A stretch of DNA of 64,000 nt from PWND01 sp964614525 (GCA_964614525.1 CAZTPA010000001.1:152297-216296), one strand, 5' to 3'. Positions 29,364 through 39,177 are shown, counted from the stretch's first letter. Notes: generated by a model not told the origin, from the letters alone. Translations and numbers: made by a program.

Positions 29364-30479
29364 ATGAAGAAATATAAAGCTTTAGGCTTGATGTCCGGAA
29401 CTTCTCTTGACGGTCTTGATATTGCATATTGCATTTTTAAGAATAATGATGAAAAATGGGAATATGAGATATTACATGCTGAAACATTTCCCTATGATAA
29501 AGAGTGGGAAACGAAACTAAAATCAGCAACAGAACTAAATGGCAGAGAACTCATATTGTTACATAATGAATATGGTAAATATATGGGTCAGCAAGTGAAT
29601 AAATTTTTATCTAAACACAAAGACTCTGAACCGGATTTTATTGCAAGTCACGGACATACGGTTTTTCACCAACCGGAAAAACAGATGACTTTTCAAATTG
29701 GCAGCCCCGCCTCTCTGGCAGCCGAGAGCGGAAAAACCGTAATAGGAGATTTCAGAACTTTGGATGTAGCTATGGGTGGACAAGGTGCACCTTTGGTTCC
29801 AATTGGAGATATTCATTTATTTAGTGAATATGACTTTTGTCTTAACCTGGGAGGTTTTGCAAATATTTCATTTACACAAAAAAGTAAAGCTATTGCTTAT
29901 GATATTTGCGCCGTAAACTTTGTTATCAATAAGCTAGTAATTGAAAAAAAAATACCTTTAAAAGATTATTTTAATTGTGAAGGCGATTCAAAATATTTAA
30001 AATGTGATCCTGACGGATTTATTGCTTCAAAAGGAAGCGTAAACATGGATTTGCTGGACAAATTAAATAATTTAGAGCATTATAATACATCAGGCCCTAA
30101 AAGTCTTGGAGAGGAATGGGTTGTAAAAAATATATGGCCAATACTAAATTCTTACAATCTTTCAATAGAAAACACTTTGTGCACATACTACCATCATGTT
30201 GCAATGCAAATACAAAATACAATTGATAAAGAAAAAGGCAATAAAGTTTTAATAACAGGAGGCGGTGCATATAATAAATATCTAATAAAATTATTAAAGC
30301 GACATATTGAAAAAGAGATATGTATCCCTCCAAAAAAAATAATAGAATATAAGGAAGCCCTGATATTTGCGTTTATGGGCTTGCTTAGAACGCTTGAAAA
30401 AGTCAATAGCCTTGCTTCAGTAACAGGTAGTTCAGCAAACAACATAGGCGGTTCCATAATGATTGGTGGTTCTAAATAG
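29364..30479 (+). CDS. anmK: Anhydro-N-acetylmuramic acid kinase AnmK
   Basis: The 371-residue protein opens with LGLMSGTSLDGLDIAYC, the phosphate-binding signature of the family, and contains ASHGHTVFHQP, IGDFRTLDVAMGGQGAPLVPI and LNLGGFANIS. It phosphorylates 1,6-anhydro-MurNAc released by lytic transglycosylases, feeding peptidoglycan recycling. It follows murF by 67 bp in the same direction, so a biosynthetic and a recycling step of the wall are neighbours. Length is typical. Confidence 0.93.
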   Translation: MKKYKALGLMSGTSLDGLDIAYCIFKNNDEKWEYEILHAETFPYDKEWETKLKSATELNGRELILLHNEYGKYMGQQVNKFLSKHKDSEPDFIASHGHTVFHQPEKQMTFQIGSPASLAAESGKTVIGDFRTLDVAMGGQGAPLVPIGDIHLFSEYDFCLNLGGFANISFTQKSKAIAYDICAVNFVINKLVIEKKIPLKDYFNCEGDSKYLKCDPDGFIASKGSVNMDLLDKLNNLEHYNTSGPKSLGEEWVVKNIWPILNSYNLSIENTLCTYYHHVAMQIQNTIDKEKGNKVLITGGGAYNKYLIKLLKRHIEKEICIPPKKIIEYKEALIFAFMGLLRTLEKVNSLASVTGSSANNIGGSIMIGGSK

Positions 30480-30656
30480 AAAAATTGAATCACAGTTGTT
30501 AACAACAAACATTTTAATTAAGCGTTACAAAATAAACGTCCAAACATTTATTCCAATTATACAAATTTGATTATTTTTGTACCCTGCTTAATATTCAAAA
30601 ATTCCACATAGGAATCATTGTAAGCAAATAATAATAATAATAACAACAAGAAACAC

Positions 30657-31550
30657 ATGAAAAATATAAACTACTTCATTACTTTAGTTCTATTTATGGT
30701 TATATTAACTAACCCCGGTATTATAAGAGCACAGGAAGATACTCTTTCTGTAAAACGTTTAATGCTAGAAGGTATTGAAAAAATGGAATCGGGCAATGAA
30801 AAAGCAGCTATTGAAATGTTTGACAGGGGAAGAGAAATGCTTCATAAAATTGCAGTGAAGAAAGATGAAAGAAATATAAATATAATACGCTCATCAGAAA
30901 TTACAAGAAAAGCTGAAAAAGAAATACAAAAAGGCAATTTTGAAGATGCATTAGTATTGCTAAATGAGGCAATAGAGTATAATGACAGAAATATCGAAGC
31001 CTACAAATTCAGAGGATCTGTAAGATTAGTATTAGAAGAAAGAATTGAAAGAAAAAGAAACAGAGATTACTCCAGCTTGCTTAATGATTACACAAATGCT
31101 ATTAGAATTACGGAAAGAAGCATTAATGACACGCCAAGAAATTCACAGGAAAGAAAAGAACTTGAAAAAGAAATGGCTAAAATTCTAATTAACAGAGCCT
31201 TCGTAAAAATGCAATCAGGCAGAAGATCCGGCTTTAATTCAGCTATTGATGATTATACTTTAGCTATTAGATATAATGATCAAAATTGGGATGGCTTTCT
31301 TGGCAGAGCTGTTGCATACAATAATATTAAAGATTACAGAAAAGAAGTACAGGATTATCTGAAAGCTATTGAATTAATTGAAAAATATGATTTTAGATTA
31401 ACAGATGAAGAATGGAGCAAAATGTTTCTTAATGTTGCAATGGCTTATACAAATTTAAGACAAGACATGCTTGCTCACGAATACGCGACCAAATCATATA
31501 ATTTAGGAAATCTTGATGCAGAAAAAATTATGGAAAGAACAAGACCATAA
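30657..31550 (+). CDS. Secreted TPR protein of unknown function
   Basis: The 297-residue protein has a signal peptide ending near IIRAQED and then four or more tetratricopeptide-like helical repeats (AIEMFDRGREMLHKI, ALVLLNEAIEYNDRNIEAYKFRG, AIDDYTLAIRYNDQNWDGFLGRA). The charged loop between repeats 2 and 3 is unusually rich in Arg/Glu. It is likely a periplasmic scaffold; no partner is evident. It stands alone between anmK and the phosphohexomutase gene and is followed by a strong terminator. Confidence 0.75.
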   Translation: MKNINYFITLVLFMVILTNPGIIRAQEDTLSVKRLMLEGIEKMESGNEKAAIEMFDRGREMLHKIAVKKDERNINIIRSSEITRKAEKEIQKGNFEDALVLLNEAIEYNDRNIEAYKFRGSVRLVLEERIERKRNRDYSSLLNDYTNAIRITERSINDTPRNSQERKELEKEMAKILINRAFVKMQSGRRSGFNSAIDDYTLAIRYNDQNWDGFLGRAVAYNNIKDYRKEVQDYLKAIELIEKYDFRLTDEEWSKMFLNVAMAYTNLRQDMLAHEYATKSYNLGNLDAEKIMERTRP

Positions 31551-31573
31551 TCTTAATAAATATTTAAAAATAA

Positions 31574-31608
31574 AAAAAGTTGCTTAACAAACTAAGCAAC
31601 TTTTTTTT
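31574..31608 (+). terminator. Intrinsic terminator after the TPR gene
   Basis: A 13-bp perfect stem (AAAAAGTTGCTTA at 31574-31586 with TAAGCAACTTTTT at 31593-31605), a 6-nt loop and a run of eight T follow the TPR gene by about 25 bp. The A-run on the 5' side means it could act in both directions. Confidence 0.9.
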
Positions 31609-31663
31609 ATTTTTATACTTTGATAATTTAATATTTTAAATCAAATATTAATAGAAATTCATT

Positions 31664-33403
31664 ATGAAAAAAATAGATCAAGACATTCTTAATAAAGCAG
31701 AAAAATGGCTGGGAAACGAATATGATGCTGAAACAAAAAAGCAGGTCGAGTCTTTAATTGAAAACAATCCTGATGAACTTATCGAGTCCTTTTACAAAGA
31801 TCTTGAATTTGGAACAGGTGGCCTCAGAGGAATAATGGGTGTTGGGACAAACAGAATGAATAAATATACTGTTGGCATGGCTACTCAAGGCTTTGCCAAT
31901 TTTCTTATAAAAAATTACTCTGATAAAGAAAAAATTAAAGTTGCCATAGCCTATGACTGCCGAAATAACAGCCAGTATTTTGCAGAAATTACTTCTAATG
32001 TATTATCGTCAAATAATATTGAGGTTCATATTTTCCCGGAATTAACTCCTGTTCCCTTACTTTCATATGCCGTAAGAGAATTAAAATGTCAGGGTGGTAT
32101 TGTCATAACGGCTTCACATAATCCAAAAGAATATAATGGATATAAGGTTTACGGTGATGACGGAGGACAATTAATTTCTCCTAAAGATAAGGAAGTTATT
32201 GATGAGGTTAAGAAAATAAATAATATCAGTGAAGTGAAATTTGACAAAATAGAAAGCAATATTTTCTCTATACCCGAATCATTAACTGAGAATTATTTAA
32301 AAGCGATATCCTCTTTTTCAATGTCACCGGATATAATAAAAAAACATAGTGATTTAAAAGTTGTCTTCTCCCCTATTCACGGCTCTGCTTACAAAATTGT
32401 ACCTCTAGCTTTAAAAAAATTCGGGTTTAATAATATCATCAATATTCCTGAGCAGGATGTTGTTGACGGAAATTTTCCTACTGTTAAATATCCTAATCCC
32501 GAAGAACCTGCAGCTTTGAAAATGTCTATTGATAAAGCAATAGAAAGAAATGCAGATTTAGTAATGGCGACAGATCCTGACTGTGACAGAGTCGGAGTTG
32601 CAATAAGAGATCTAAATGATGAATTTATTACACTAAACGGTAATCAAACAGCTTCAATAATTATATACTATTTATTAGAACAATGGAAAAAACAAGAAAA
32701 AATAAAAGGTAAAGAATATATTGTAAAAACCATTGTTACATCCGACATCTTATTTGATATAGCTAAAAAGTATGATGTTGAATGCTTTAATGTTTTAACA
32801 GGATTTAAATACATCGCTGAGATTATAAGAAAATTAGAGGGTAAGAAGCAGTTCATAGCCGGCGGAGAAGAAAGCTATGGATATTTGATAGGTGAGCATG
32901 CCAGAGATAAAGATGCTGTGATATCGTGTTGTATAATTGCTGAAGCAGCAGCCTGGGCAAAAGAAAACGGTAAATCTTTGCAGGAACTGTTAATTGACAT
33001 TTATCTTGAATTTGGTTTATATAAAGAAACTTTGATTTCTCTTACAAAAAAAGGAAAAGAAGGTCTTGAGGAAATTCAATCTATGATGGAGAATTACAGG
33101 AATAATCCACCGTCAGAAATTAATGATTCTAAAGTACTGCTAATTAAAGATTTCCAATTATCTATAGAAAAAAACACCCAAACAAATTCACAATCAAATA
33201 TTGATTTACCAAAATCAAATGTGATTCAATTTTTCCTTGAAGACGGCAGCAGAATAACCATGCGCCCCAGTGGCACAGAACCAAAGATTAAATTCTATTT
33301 TGGTGTAAAAGGGAAGCTAAACAACCGACAGGACTATAATTCTGTAAATAGCAGACTTGACGACAAGGTAAAATCAATAATAAAATCTTTGGGGATAGAA
33401 TAA
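31664..33403 (+). CDS. Phospho-sugar mutase (phosphoglucomutase/phosphomannomutase)
   Basis: The 579-residue protein has the four alpha-D-phosphohexomutase domains: GTGGLRGIMGVG, the phosphoserine loop ITASHNPKEYNGYK, the metal-binding ATDPDCDRVGVA, the sugar-binding GGEESYGYLIG and the C-terminal phosphate-binding TMRPSGTEPKIKFYF. The length and the N-terminal helical extension match the phosphoglucomutase/phosphomannomutase type of Bacteroidota and Firmicutes. It interconverts hexose 1- and 6-phosphates; preference for glucose or mannose cannot be told. It converges with the next gene, stop to stop within 2 bp. Confidence 0.93.
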   Translation: MKKIDQDILNKAEKWLGNEYDAETKKQVESLIENNPDELIESFYKDLEFGTGGLRGIMGVGTNRMNKYTVGMATQGFANFLIKNYSDKEKIKVAIAYDCRNNSQYFAEITSNVLSSNNIEVHIFPELTPVPLLSYAVRELKCQGGIVITASHNPKEYNGYKVYGDDGGQLISPKDKEVIDEVKKINNISEVKFDKIESNIFSIPESLTENYLKAISSFSMSPDIIKKHSDLKVVFSPIHGSAYKIVPLALKKFGFNNIINIPEQDVVDGNFPTVKYPNPEEPAALKMSIDKAIERNADLVMATDPDCDRVGVAIRDLNDEFITLNGNQTASIIIYYLLEQWKKQEKIKGKEYIVKTIVTSDILFDIAKKYDVECFNVLTGFKYIAEIIRKLEGKKQFIAGGEESYGYLIGEHARDKDAVISCCIIAEAAAWAKENGKSLQELLIDIYLEFGLYKETLISLTKKGKEGLEEIQSMMENYRNNPPSEINDSKVLLIKDFQLSIEKNTQTNSQSNIDLPKSNVIQFFLEDGSRITMRPSGTEPKIKFYFGVKGKLNNRQDYNSVNSRLDDKVKSIIKSLGIE

Positions 33404-33405
33404 AA

Positions 33406-33990
33406 CTATTTTATATAGCGTCTTTCGTCTTTTAATTTCTCCTGCGTTTCAGGATCATCCGGATTTTCTCGGTATTCTTTGTATGCCTCAATAAATCCGG
33501 GATGGTCTTTATAAAAGACTTCTAACCTTGTATCTATGGGTGTAAGCCAAAATGCAAAAAGGAATACACCGAATATCAATGATCTCCGGTATATTTGGTT
33601 ATAAAAACTTTGCAAGGGCATATTCAGTGTATTATAAACCCCGACAAGTGTAGTAGATGATACTAATGCTATTATAGCGCTTATTAAAAAAAAGTTCATT
33701 GCTGAATAAAAATAGATATTATACATAATTGCCAAAATGCAAAATGAATAAACCATTCCCATTACAATTCCGGCGGCAGTTTTAAATGCACTTATTCGTT
33801 GTCTTACTTCTCTGTTTAATAAATCAACTAAACTAGTTCTGTTAAAGAGAAAAAATCCGCACCATAAATAAAAAATAGCGAATAATATCAAAACAATCCG
33901 AAGTAATACATCGAAATAAGAACCAAACAATACTTTATATATAAATAGCAAAAAAACAAAAATCCCAACTATTCTTTCAAATTTCCTCAT
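33406..33990 (-). CDS. Four- to five-helix membrane protein of unknown function
   Basis: The 194-residue protein has hydrophobic segments at about residues 8-48, 72-96, 98-118 and 138-152, separated by a basic loop (NREVRQRISAFKTAAG), and an acidic, soluble C-terminal tail (EYRENPDDPETQEKLKDERR). No family is recognised. It converges with the phosphohexomutase gene and lies 112 bp downstream of murB on the same strand. Confidence 0.65.
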   Translation of the reverse strand: MRKFERIVGIFVFLLFIYKVLFGSYFDVLLRIVLILFAIFYLWCGFFLFNRTSLVDLLNREVRQRISAFKTAAGIVMGMVYSFCILAIMYNIYFYSAMNFFLISAIIALVSSTTLVGVYNTLNMPLQSFYNQIYRRSLIFGVFLFAFWLTPIDTRLEVFYKDHPGFIEAYKEYRENPDDPETQEKLKDERRYIK

Positions 33991-34102
33991 CAGTAAATAA
34001 ATTATCTTTCAATCTTATCATTAATAAATTGTCAGGCAAATTTAATCAGTTTTTTTTATGATATCAATCATTAATTGAATAAGTAATATTATTAGAAGAA
34101 AA

Positions 34103-35128
34103 TTACTTGCTGCCAATAATATTTACCTCCGGTTCAATAGTGACCTCAAACTTTTCTTTGACAGAATTTTTTATTTTTTCAACCAAGCATAAGATTTCCT
34201 TTCCAGTCGCATTTCCATAGTTAACAATCACCAATGCCTGATTTTTATATACTCCGGCATCACCTATTCTGAATGCTTTCCAACCTGCTTTATCAATTAA
34301 CCAACCGGCTGCCAATTTGTAATTCCCTTCTTCTTTAAAAGCAACAATGTCAGGAAATTTCTCAATAAGCTGTTGATATTTGCCGGATGAAACATATGGG
34401 TTTTTAAAAAAACTACCGGCACTCCCAATACTTTCAACATCAGGCAATTTATTACTTCTAACATCGCATACAATTTTTCTGACGTCCATAATTGTAGGAG
34501 ATGAAATATTATGTTTTTCCATCTCCTCTTTAAGTCTTCCATAGTTAAGATTAAGATTATGAGGGAGTTTATTTAATTTAAAAACAACTGATATGATTAT
34601 AAAATTACCTTTCTTTTCTTTCTTGAAAATGCTATCTCTATACCCAAATTTGCAATCATTAGAATAAAACTCAAGCACTTCTCCGGAGAAAACATTCATC
34701 GCTTTGAGAGAATAAAACACATCTTTTAGTTCAACACCGTATGCTCCAATATTTTGGACAGGACTTGCTCCCACTTGCCCCGGAATCAAAGATAGGTTCT
34801 CCAATCCTCCCCAATTATTACCAACACAATATTCAACAAAATCATCCCAAATTTCACCGGCTTGAGCCTCTACAAGAACAAAATCAGGCTCATCTTTTAA
34901 TAATTCAACACCTTTATTAGAAAGCTTCACTAGCAGACCGTCAAAATCATCAACAAAAAGAACATTGCTACCTCCACCAATAAAAAAAACATTTTTATAA
35001 CCGAAATATTTTTTTTCATATAATGTTTTAAAATCATCAAGAGACTTAAGCTCAACAAATGCTTTAGCCTTTGCTGCAATTTTAAAAGTATTCAAGTTTT
35101 GAAGAGGGTAGTTTTTTTTCAATAACAT
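34103..35128 (-). CDS. murB: UDP-N-acetylenolpyruvoylglucosamine reductase MurB
   Basis: The 341-residue flavoprotein shows the FAD-binding GGGSNVLFVDDFDG, LSLIPGQVGASPVQNIGAYGVEL and the catalytic region ESIGSAGSFFKNP (Ser proton donor), with the C-terminal Glu in TIEPEVNIIG. The length matches type I (E. coli-like) MurB, which has an extra loop (DVFYSLKAMNV through SIFKKEKKG). It makes UDP-MurNAc from the enolpyruvyl precursor, using NADPH. Standalone on the minus strand between the membrane gene and the sigma factor. Confidence 0.93.
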   Translation of the reverse strand: MLLKKNYPLQNLNTFKIAAKAKAFVELKSLDDFKTLYEKKYFGYKNVFFIGGGSNVLFVDDFDGLLVKLSNKGVELLKDEPDFVLVEAQAGEIWDDFVEYCVGNNWGGLENLSLIPGQVGASPVQNIGAYGVELKDVFYSLKAMNVFSGEVLEFYSNDCKFGYRDSIFKKEKKGNFIIISVVFKLNKLPHNLNLNYGRLKEEMEKHNISSPTIMDVRKIVCDVRSNKLPDVESIGSAGSFFKNPYVSSGKYQQLIEKFPDIVAFKEEGNYKLAAGWLIDKAGWKAFRIGDAGVYKNQALVIVNYGNATGKEILCLVEKIKNSVKEKFEVTIEPEVNIIGSK

Positions 35129-35215
35129 AATAAGTTTTGTAGAATTAATCTCAAATGTACAAAAAACGAGGCTACAATTGAATAATTGCAGCCTCTAAAC
35201 ATTTAAAAGAAATCT

Positions 35216-35800
35216 TTATCGTGTAATTACGACAGATTTTTCCTCAACAAGTTTCCTGAGATTAATTAGTGCATACCTCATTCTGCCAAGTGCGGTATTT
35301 ATACTGACACCTGTTTGATCAGCAATCTCTTTAAAGCTAAGGTCTAGATAATGCCTCAAAATCAAAACTTTTTTTTGCTCATCAGGCAAATACTTGATGA
35401 GATTTTTAACATCAGCATGAATTTGATCAATAATCATTCTATCTTCGACATTATCCTCAAGCATATCCAGGGTTTCGAAGATATCGTAATCTTCCTGAGT
35501 TTCGACATATTGCATCCTTTTAGACTTTCTAAAAAAGTCAATTACAAGATTATGAGCAATACGCATAACCCATGGAAGGAATTTTCCTTCCTCATTATAA
35601 GAACCGGCTCTTAAGGTATTTATAACCTTAATGAAGGTATCCTGAAACAGGTCTTCAGCTAATTGCTTATCTTTTACGATAATAAGAATGTACGAAAAAA
35701 TTTTTCGTTGATGTCTTTTAATAAGATCTTCCAGTGAAGTGTGGTCACCTGCAATATAGCGGCGAACTAACTCCTGATCGCTAGTAATCTGGTCATTCAT
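35216..35800 (-). CDS. ECF-type RNA polymerase sigma-70 factor
   Basis: The 194-residue protein has sigma region 2 at about residues 25-95 (AEDLFQDTFIKVINTLR and LPWVMRIAHNLVIDFFRKSKR) and region 4 at about 130-185 (LPDEQKKVLILRHYLDLSFKEIADQTGVSINTALGRMRYAL). It lacks regions 1 and 3, as in group IV sigma factors. No anti-sigma gene is adjacent. It has an unusually good Shine-Dalgarno for this phylum (AAGGAGG on the minus strand, 35815-35809, 8 nt before ATG), implying strong initiation. Confidence 0.92.
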   Translation of the reverse strand: MNDQITSDQELVRRYIAGDHTSLEDLIKRHQRKIFSYILIIVKDKQLAEDLFQDTFIKVINTLRAGSYNEEGKFLPWVMRIAHNLVIDFFRKSKRMQYVETQEDYDIFETLDMLEDNVEDRMIIDQIHADVKNLIKYLPDEQKKVLILRHYLDLSFKEIADQTGVSINTALGRMRYALINLRKLVEEKSVVITR

Positions 35801-35893
35801 AATAATGGCCTCCTTAAGTTAATAATCAAGAGTAAAAGTTCTAATCTATATGCTGTCCTCCATTTTTAGTTAAAAAAATTGTTTGCAGGTGCC

Positions 35894-35985
35894 TAAATGG
35901 CAGTATTTATTTAATACAAATATAAATATTATTTTAAACTCTGCAATATTTATATTGTTTTTATAATCAATAAATATGCCATTTA
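35894..35985. repeat. Imperfect inverted repeat beside the HTH remnant
   Basis: TAAATGGCAGTATTTATT at 35894-35911 is mirrored by AATAAATATGCCATTTA at 35969-35985, with one extra G in the left arm. The arms enclose the sigma-factor promoter. They could be a folded regulatory element or the scar of an insertion at the edge of the remnant. Confidence 0.4.
35917..35946 (-). promoter_or_regulatory. Probable promoter of the ECF sigma factor
   Basis: On the minus strand TTG (35946-35944), a 19-bp spacer and TATATTTG (35924-35917) match the Bacteroidota housekeeping promoter. This predicts a 5' leader of about 110 nt that contains a short hairpin (TGCC-ATTTA-GGCA, around 35890-35902) before the strong ribosome-binding site. 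Confidence 0.5.
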
Positions 35986-35991
35986 ATAATT

Positions 35992-36162
35992 ACAGGACGT
36001 GAAATAGCAAAAGAAGCAGGCATTAATGCCATTCATTATAAATTAAAAGATATTCACAAAAAAAGTGGCCTAAAACAACGAAACCCCATTTTCAAATACA
36101 GAAAATGTATTCTAAATTTCATAAATAATAATAAGAAAGAGAAGATTTCGCTCTTGTTTTGA
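35992..36162 (+). pseudogene. Possible remnant of a LuxR-type HTH domain
   Basis: An open stretch of 56 codons with no usable start reads TGREIAKEAGINAIHYKLKD and then IHKKSGLKQR, resembling the C-terminal LuxR/GerE helix-turn-helix (xEIAxxLxIsxxTVxxHxxnIxxKxxxxNR) with the turn shortened, and then a Lys-rich tail to a TGA at 36160. An in-frame stop lies at 35971 just upstream. It may be the tail end of a lost regulator gene, or chance. The remaining DNA of the 35801-36188 gap holds the sigma-factor promoter and an inverted repeat. Confidence 0.35.
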
Positions 36163-36188
36163 TAAATTTGCAATGAAAGAAAAAGAAA

Positions 36189-39020
36189 ATGCAAAAAGCA
36201 ACACAAATAGAAAAACCAGATCCAAAAAGACATATCCTTATAAAAGGAGCCCGTGTTCACAATTTAAAAAATATTGACATTGCCATTGAACGTAATAAGT
36301 TGGTGGTAATAACAGGTTTGTCGGGCTCAGGAAAATCCTCCCTTGCATTTGACACTTTATATTCTGAGGGACAAAGAAGATATGTTGAAAGTTTAAGTGC
36401 ATATGCGCGTCAATTTTTAGGGCGTATGCATAAGCCGGAAGTTGACTATATAAAAGGTATATCACCGGCAATAGCTATTGAACAAAAAGTTAATACCCGA
36501 AATCCCAGATCTACTGTTGGGACTTCCACTGAGATTTATGAGTTTTTGAAATTATTATTTGCCAGAATTGGCAAAACATATAGCCCTGTTTCAGGTAATC
36601 CTGTTGTTCGTCATACTGTCACAGATGTTGTGGATTTTGTTTTCTCTTTAGAGCAAAACACAAAAGTTTCAATCTATTCACCATTAGATATTCAAAGAGG
36701 AAGAAGCATTGACGAACAATTAAAAATACTTTTGCAGCAAGGTTTTAACAGGTTGTTAATTAATGATGAACTTGTTAGAATAGAGGAAATTCTTCCACAA
36801 ATTCGAAATTACAAAATCGGGAAAAAACCTTCAATACTAATTGACAGACTAAAGGTAAGCAATGAAGATAATGAACTGGCAACCAGGCTAGCCGATTCTG
36901 TTCAAATAGCTTTTTATGAAGGAAACGATGAGTGTTTCCTTGAAGTAATTAATAAGAATGACAAGAAAAATTATTATTTCTCTAATAAGTTTGAACTTGA
37001 CGGAATTATTTTTGAAAAGCCATCGGTAAATCTTTTCACATTTAATAATCCTTATGGAGCATGTAAAACATGCGAAGGATTTGGAAGCATTATTGGAATA
37101 GACGAAGACCTTGTTATACCAAACAAAAATCTGTCTATTTATGAAAATGCGATAGCTTGTTGGAAAGGCGAAAAAATGGGTAAATGGAGAGACAACTTAG
37201 TTAACAATGCTTACAAATTTGATTTCCCGATACACAAACCTTATTATCAATTAAGCGAGGAACAAAAGGATATAGTATGGAAAGGGAATAAGTATTTTAA
37301 AGGCTTGAATGCTTTTTTTAAAATGCTCGAAGAGGGAATGTATAAAATACAATACAGAGTTATGCTTTCCAGGTACAGAGGAAAAACTATATGCCCTGAT
37401 TGCAATGGGACAAGAATAAGGCAAGATGCTAATTACGTTAAAATATCCGGCAAGTCAATCTCCGAAATTGTTCTTACTCCTATTTCAGAATTAAAAAGCT
37501 TTTTCAACAATCTTATGTTGGATCAATATCAGCTTGATGTTTCAAAAAGATTACTGACAGAGATCCAGAACAGAATTGATTACTTGTGCAATGTAGGTTT
37601 GGGATATCTAACACTAAACCGTCTTTCATCGACTCTTTCGGGAGGCGAATCTCAAAGAATAAATCTTGCAACATCATTAGGCAGTAGTTTAGTGGGTTCT
37701 ATATATATCCTCGATGAGCCAAGCATAGGTTTGCATCAGCGCGATAACCAAAGATTAATAAGTGTTTTAAAAAATCTACGAGATATAGGAAATACTGTAA
37801 TAGTTGTTGAACATGACGAAGAGATTATCAGGGAAGCAGACCAGGTAATAGATATTGGCCCTTTGGCCGGAAGAAATGGCGGAGAGCTTATTTTTCAGGG
37901 AACTGTCAAAGATTTAATAAAAAACGGAGAAGGTCTCACCGCAAAATACCTGAATAAAGAATTAGAAATAGAAACACCGCCAAAAAGAAGAAAATGGAAA
38001 GAGTTTATTGAGATTCAAGGCGCAAGACAGCATAATTTAAAAAATATTAATGTAAAGTTTCCTTTAGGAACTTTTACTGTTATAACCGGAGTAAGCGGCT
38101 CAGGGAAAAGTACATTGGTAAAAAACATTCTTTTTCCTGCCTTAAAAAAAATTCATGGCGGTTATGGTGAAAGAACAGGGAAATACGATAATATAAGCGG
38201 AGATTTTAATAGTATAATTGATGTAGAATTTATTGATCAAAATCCTATTGGCAGATCATCGAGGTCCAATCCTGTGACTTATATTAAAGCATACGATGAT
38301 ATAAGAACATTATTTGCTTCTCAAGCTCTGGCAAAAAGCAGAGGATATACTCCGGGATTTTTCTCATTTAATGTAGAGGGCGGCAGATGCCCTGAATGTG
38401 AAGGTGAAGGTGAAGTGAAGATTGAAATGCAATTTATGGCTGATATTAATCTTGTTTGTGAATCATGCAATGGCAAAAGGTTTAAAGATGAGGTTTTGGA
38501 TATAAAGTTTGAAGAGAAAAATATATGGGATGTTTTGAGTATGACAATTGAAGAAGCAATAACATTCTTTAATGAGGCAAAAGACAATCAAACCAATAGC
38601 AAAAGAATAGCAAATAAATTACAAGCTTTAATGGATGTTGGACTAGGCTATGTTACCATGGGACAATCATCAAGCACTCTGTCAGGAGGAGAAGCTCAAA
38701 GAATCAAGCTGGCTTCTTTTTTATCTAAAGGCTCTAAAAATGGTAACATATTATTTATTTTTGATGAACCAACCACCGGTTTACATTTCCATGATATAAA
38801 TAAGCTCTTAAGTTCATTTAATGCGCTCTTAGACAGAGGACATTCTTTGATAGTAATAGAGCACAATCCTGACATAATTAAATGTGCCGATTGGATAATT
38901 GATCTCGGCCCCGATGGCGGAGATAAAGGCGGACAAATTCTTTTTGAGGGTACTCCTGAAGACATTGTTAACAATAAAAATTCCTTTACCGGACATTTTA
39001 TTGCTGATAAACTACAATAA
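36189..39020 (+). CDS. uvrA: Excinuclease ABC subunit UvrA
   Basis: The 943-residue protein has two ABC ATPase modules with P-loops GLSGSGKSS (about residue 34) and GVSGSGKST (about 640), zinc-binding Cys clusters (CKTCEGFG, CPDCNGTR; CPECEGEGE, CESCNGKRF), and signature motifs LSGGESQR and LSGGEAQR. It is the damage-recognition subunit of nucleotide excision repair. Size and domain order match standard UvrA (not the shorter UvrA2 type). A TAAATTTG -7-like box lies at 36163-36170, but without a -33 element. Confidence 0.96.
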   Translation: MQKATQIEKPDPKRHILIKGARVHNLKNIDIAIERNKLVVITGLSGSGKSSLAFDTLYSEGQRRYVESLSAYARQFLGRMHKPEVDYIKGISPAIAIEQKVNTRNPRSTVGTSTEIYEFLKLLFARIGKTYSPVSGNPVVRHTVTDVVDFVFSLEQNTKVSIYSPLDIQRGRSIDEQLKILLQQGFNRLLINDELVRIEEILPQIRNYKIGKKPSILIDRLKVSNEDNELATRLADSVQIAFYEGNDECFLEVINKNDKKNYYFSNKFELDGIIFEKPSVNLFTFNNPYGACKTCEGFGSIIGIDEDLVIPNKNLSIYENAIACWKGEKMGKWRDNLVNNAYKFDFPIHKPYYQLSEEQKDIVWKGNKYFKGLNAFFKMLEEGMYKIQYRVMLSRYRGKTICPDCNGTRIRQDANYVKISGKSISEIVLTPISELKSFFNNLMLDQYQLDVSKRLLTEIQNRIDYLCNVGLGYLTLNRLSSTLSGGESQRINLATSLGSSLVGSIYILDEPSIGLHQRDNQRLISVLKNLRDIGNTVIVVEHDEEIIREADQVIDIGPLAGRNGGELIFQGTVKDLIKNGEGLTAKYLNKELEIETPPKRRKWKEFIEIQGARQHNLKNINVKFPLGTFTVITGVSGSGKSTLVKNILFPALKKIHGGYGERTGKYDNISGDFNSIIDVEFIDQNPIGRSSRSNPVTYIKAYDDIRTLFASQALAKSRGYTPGFFSFNVEGGRCPECEGEGEVKIEMQFMADINLVCESCNGKRFKDEVLDIKFEEKNIWDVLSMTIEEAITFFNEAKDNQTNSKRIANKLQALMDVGLGYVTMGQSSSTLSGGEAQRIKLASFLSKGSKNGNILFIFDEPTTGLHFHDINKLLSSFNALLDRGHSLIVIEHNPDIIKCADWIIDLGPDGGDKGGQILFEGTPEDIVNNKNSFTGHFIADKLQ

Positions 39021-39062
39021 GTTAATAACTATAAATATTAAGCAAAGCATAATTAACATTGA

Positions 39063-39094
39063 TTGTATCTAAATATGTTAATTTTTTATATTTG
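39063..39094 (+). promoter_or_regulatory. Probable promoter of the TPR-PP2C gene
   Basis: TTG at 39063-39065, a 21-bp spacer and TATATTTG at 39087-39094 match the Bacteroidota promoter form, 84 bp before the start codon. A second TATATTTG at 39133-39140 is closer to the gene but lacks a -33 partner. Confidence 0.45.
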
Positions 39095-39177
39095 TTATCC
39101 TGATAATCCCAGAATAAAAAGACTTTTTTGTTTATATTTGTTTCATTATTTTTATGAAGTAAAAATCTAATGGAAAA

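Noticed and set aside
30495..30506. Palindrome GTTGTTAACAAC after anmK
   Set aside because: Too short for a terminator stem and without a T-run; no second copy was seen near a regulator.
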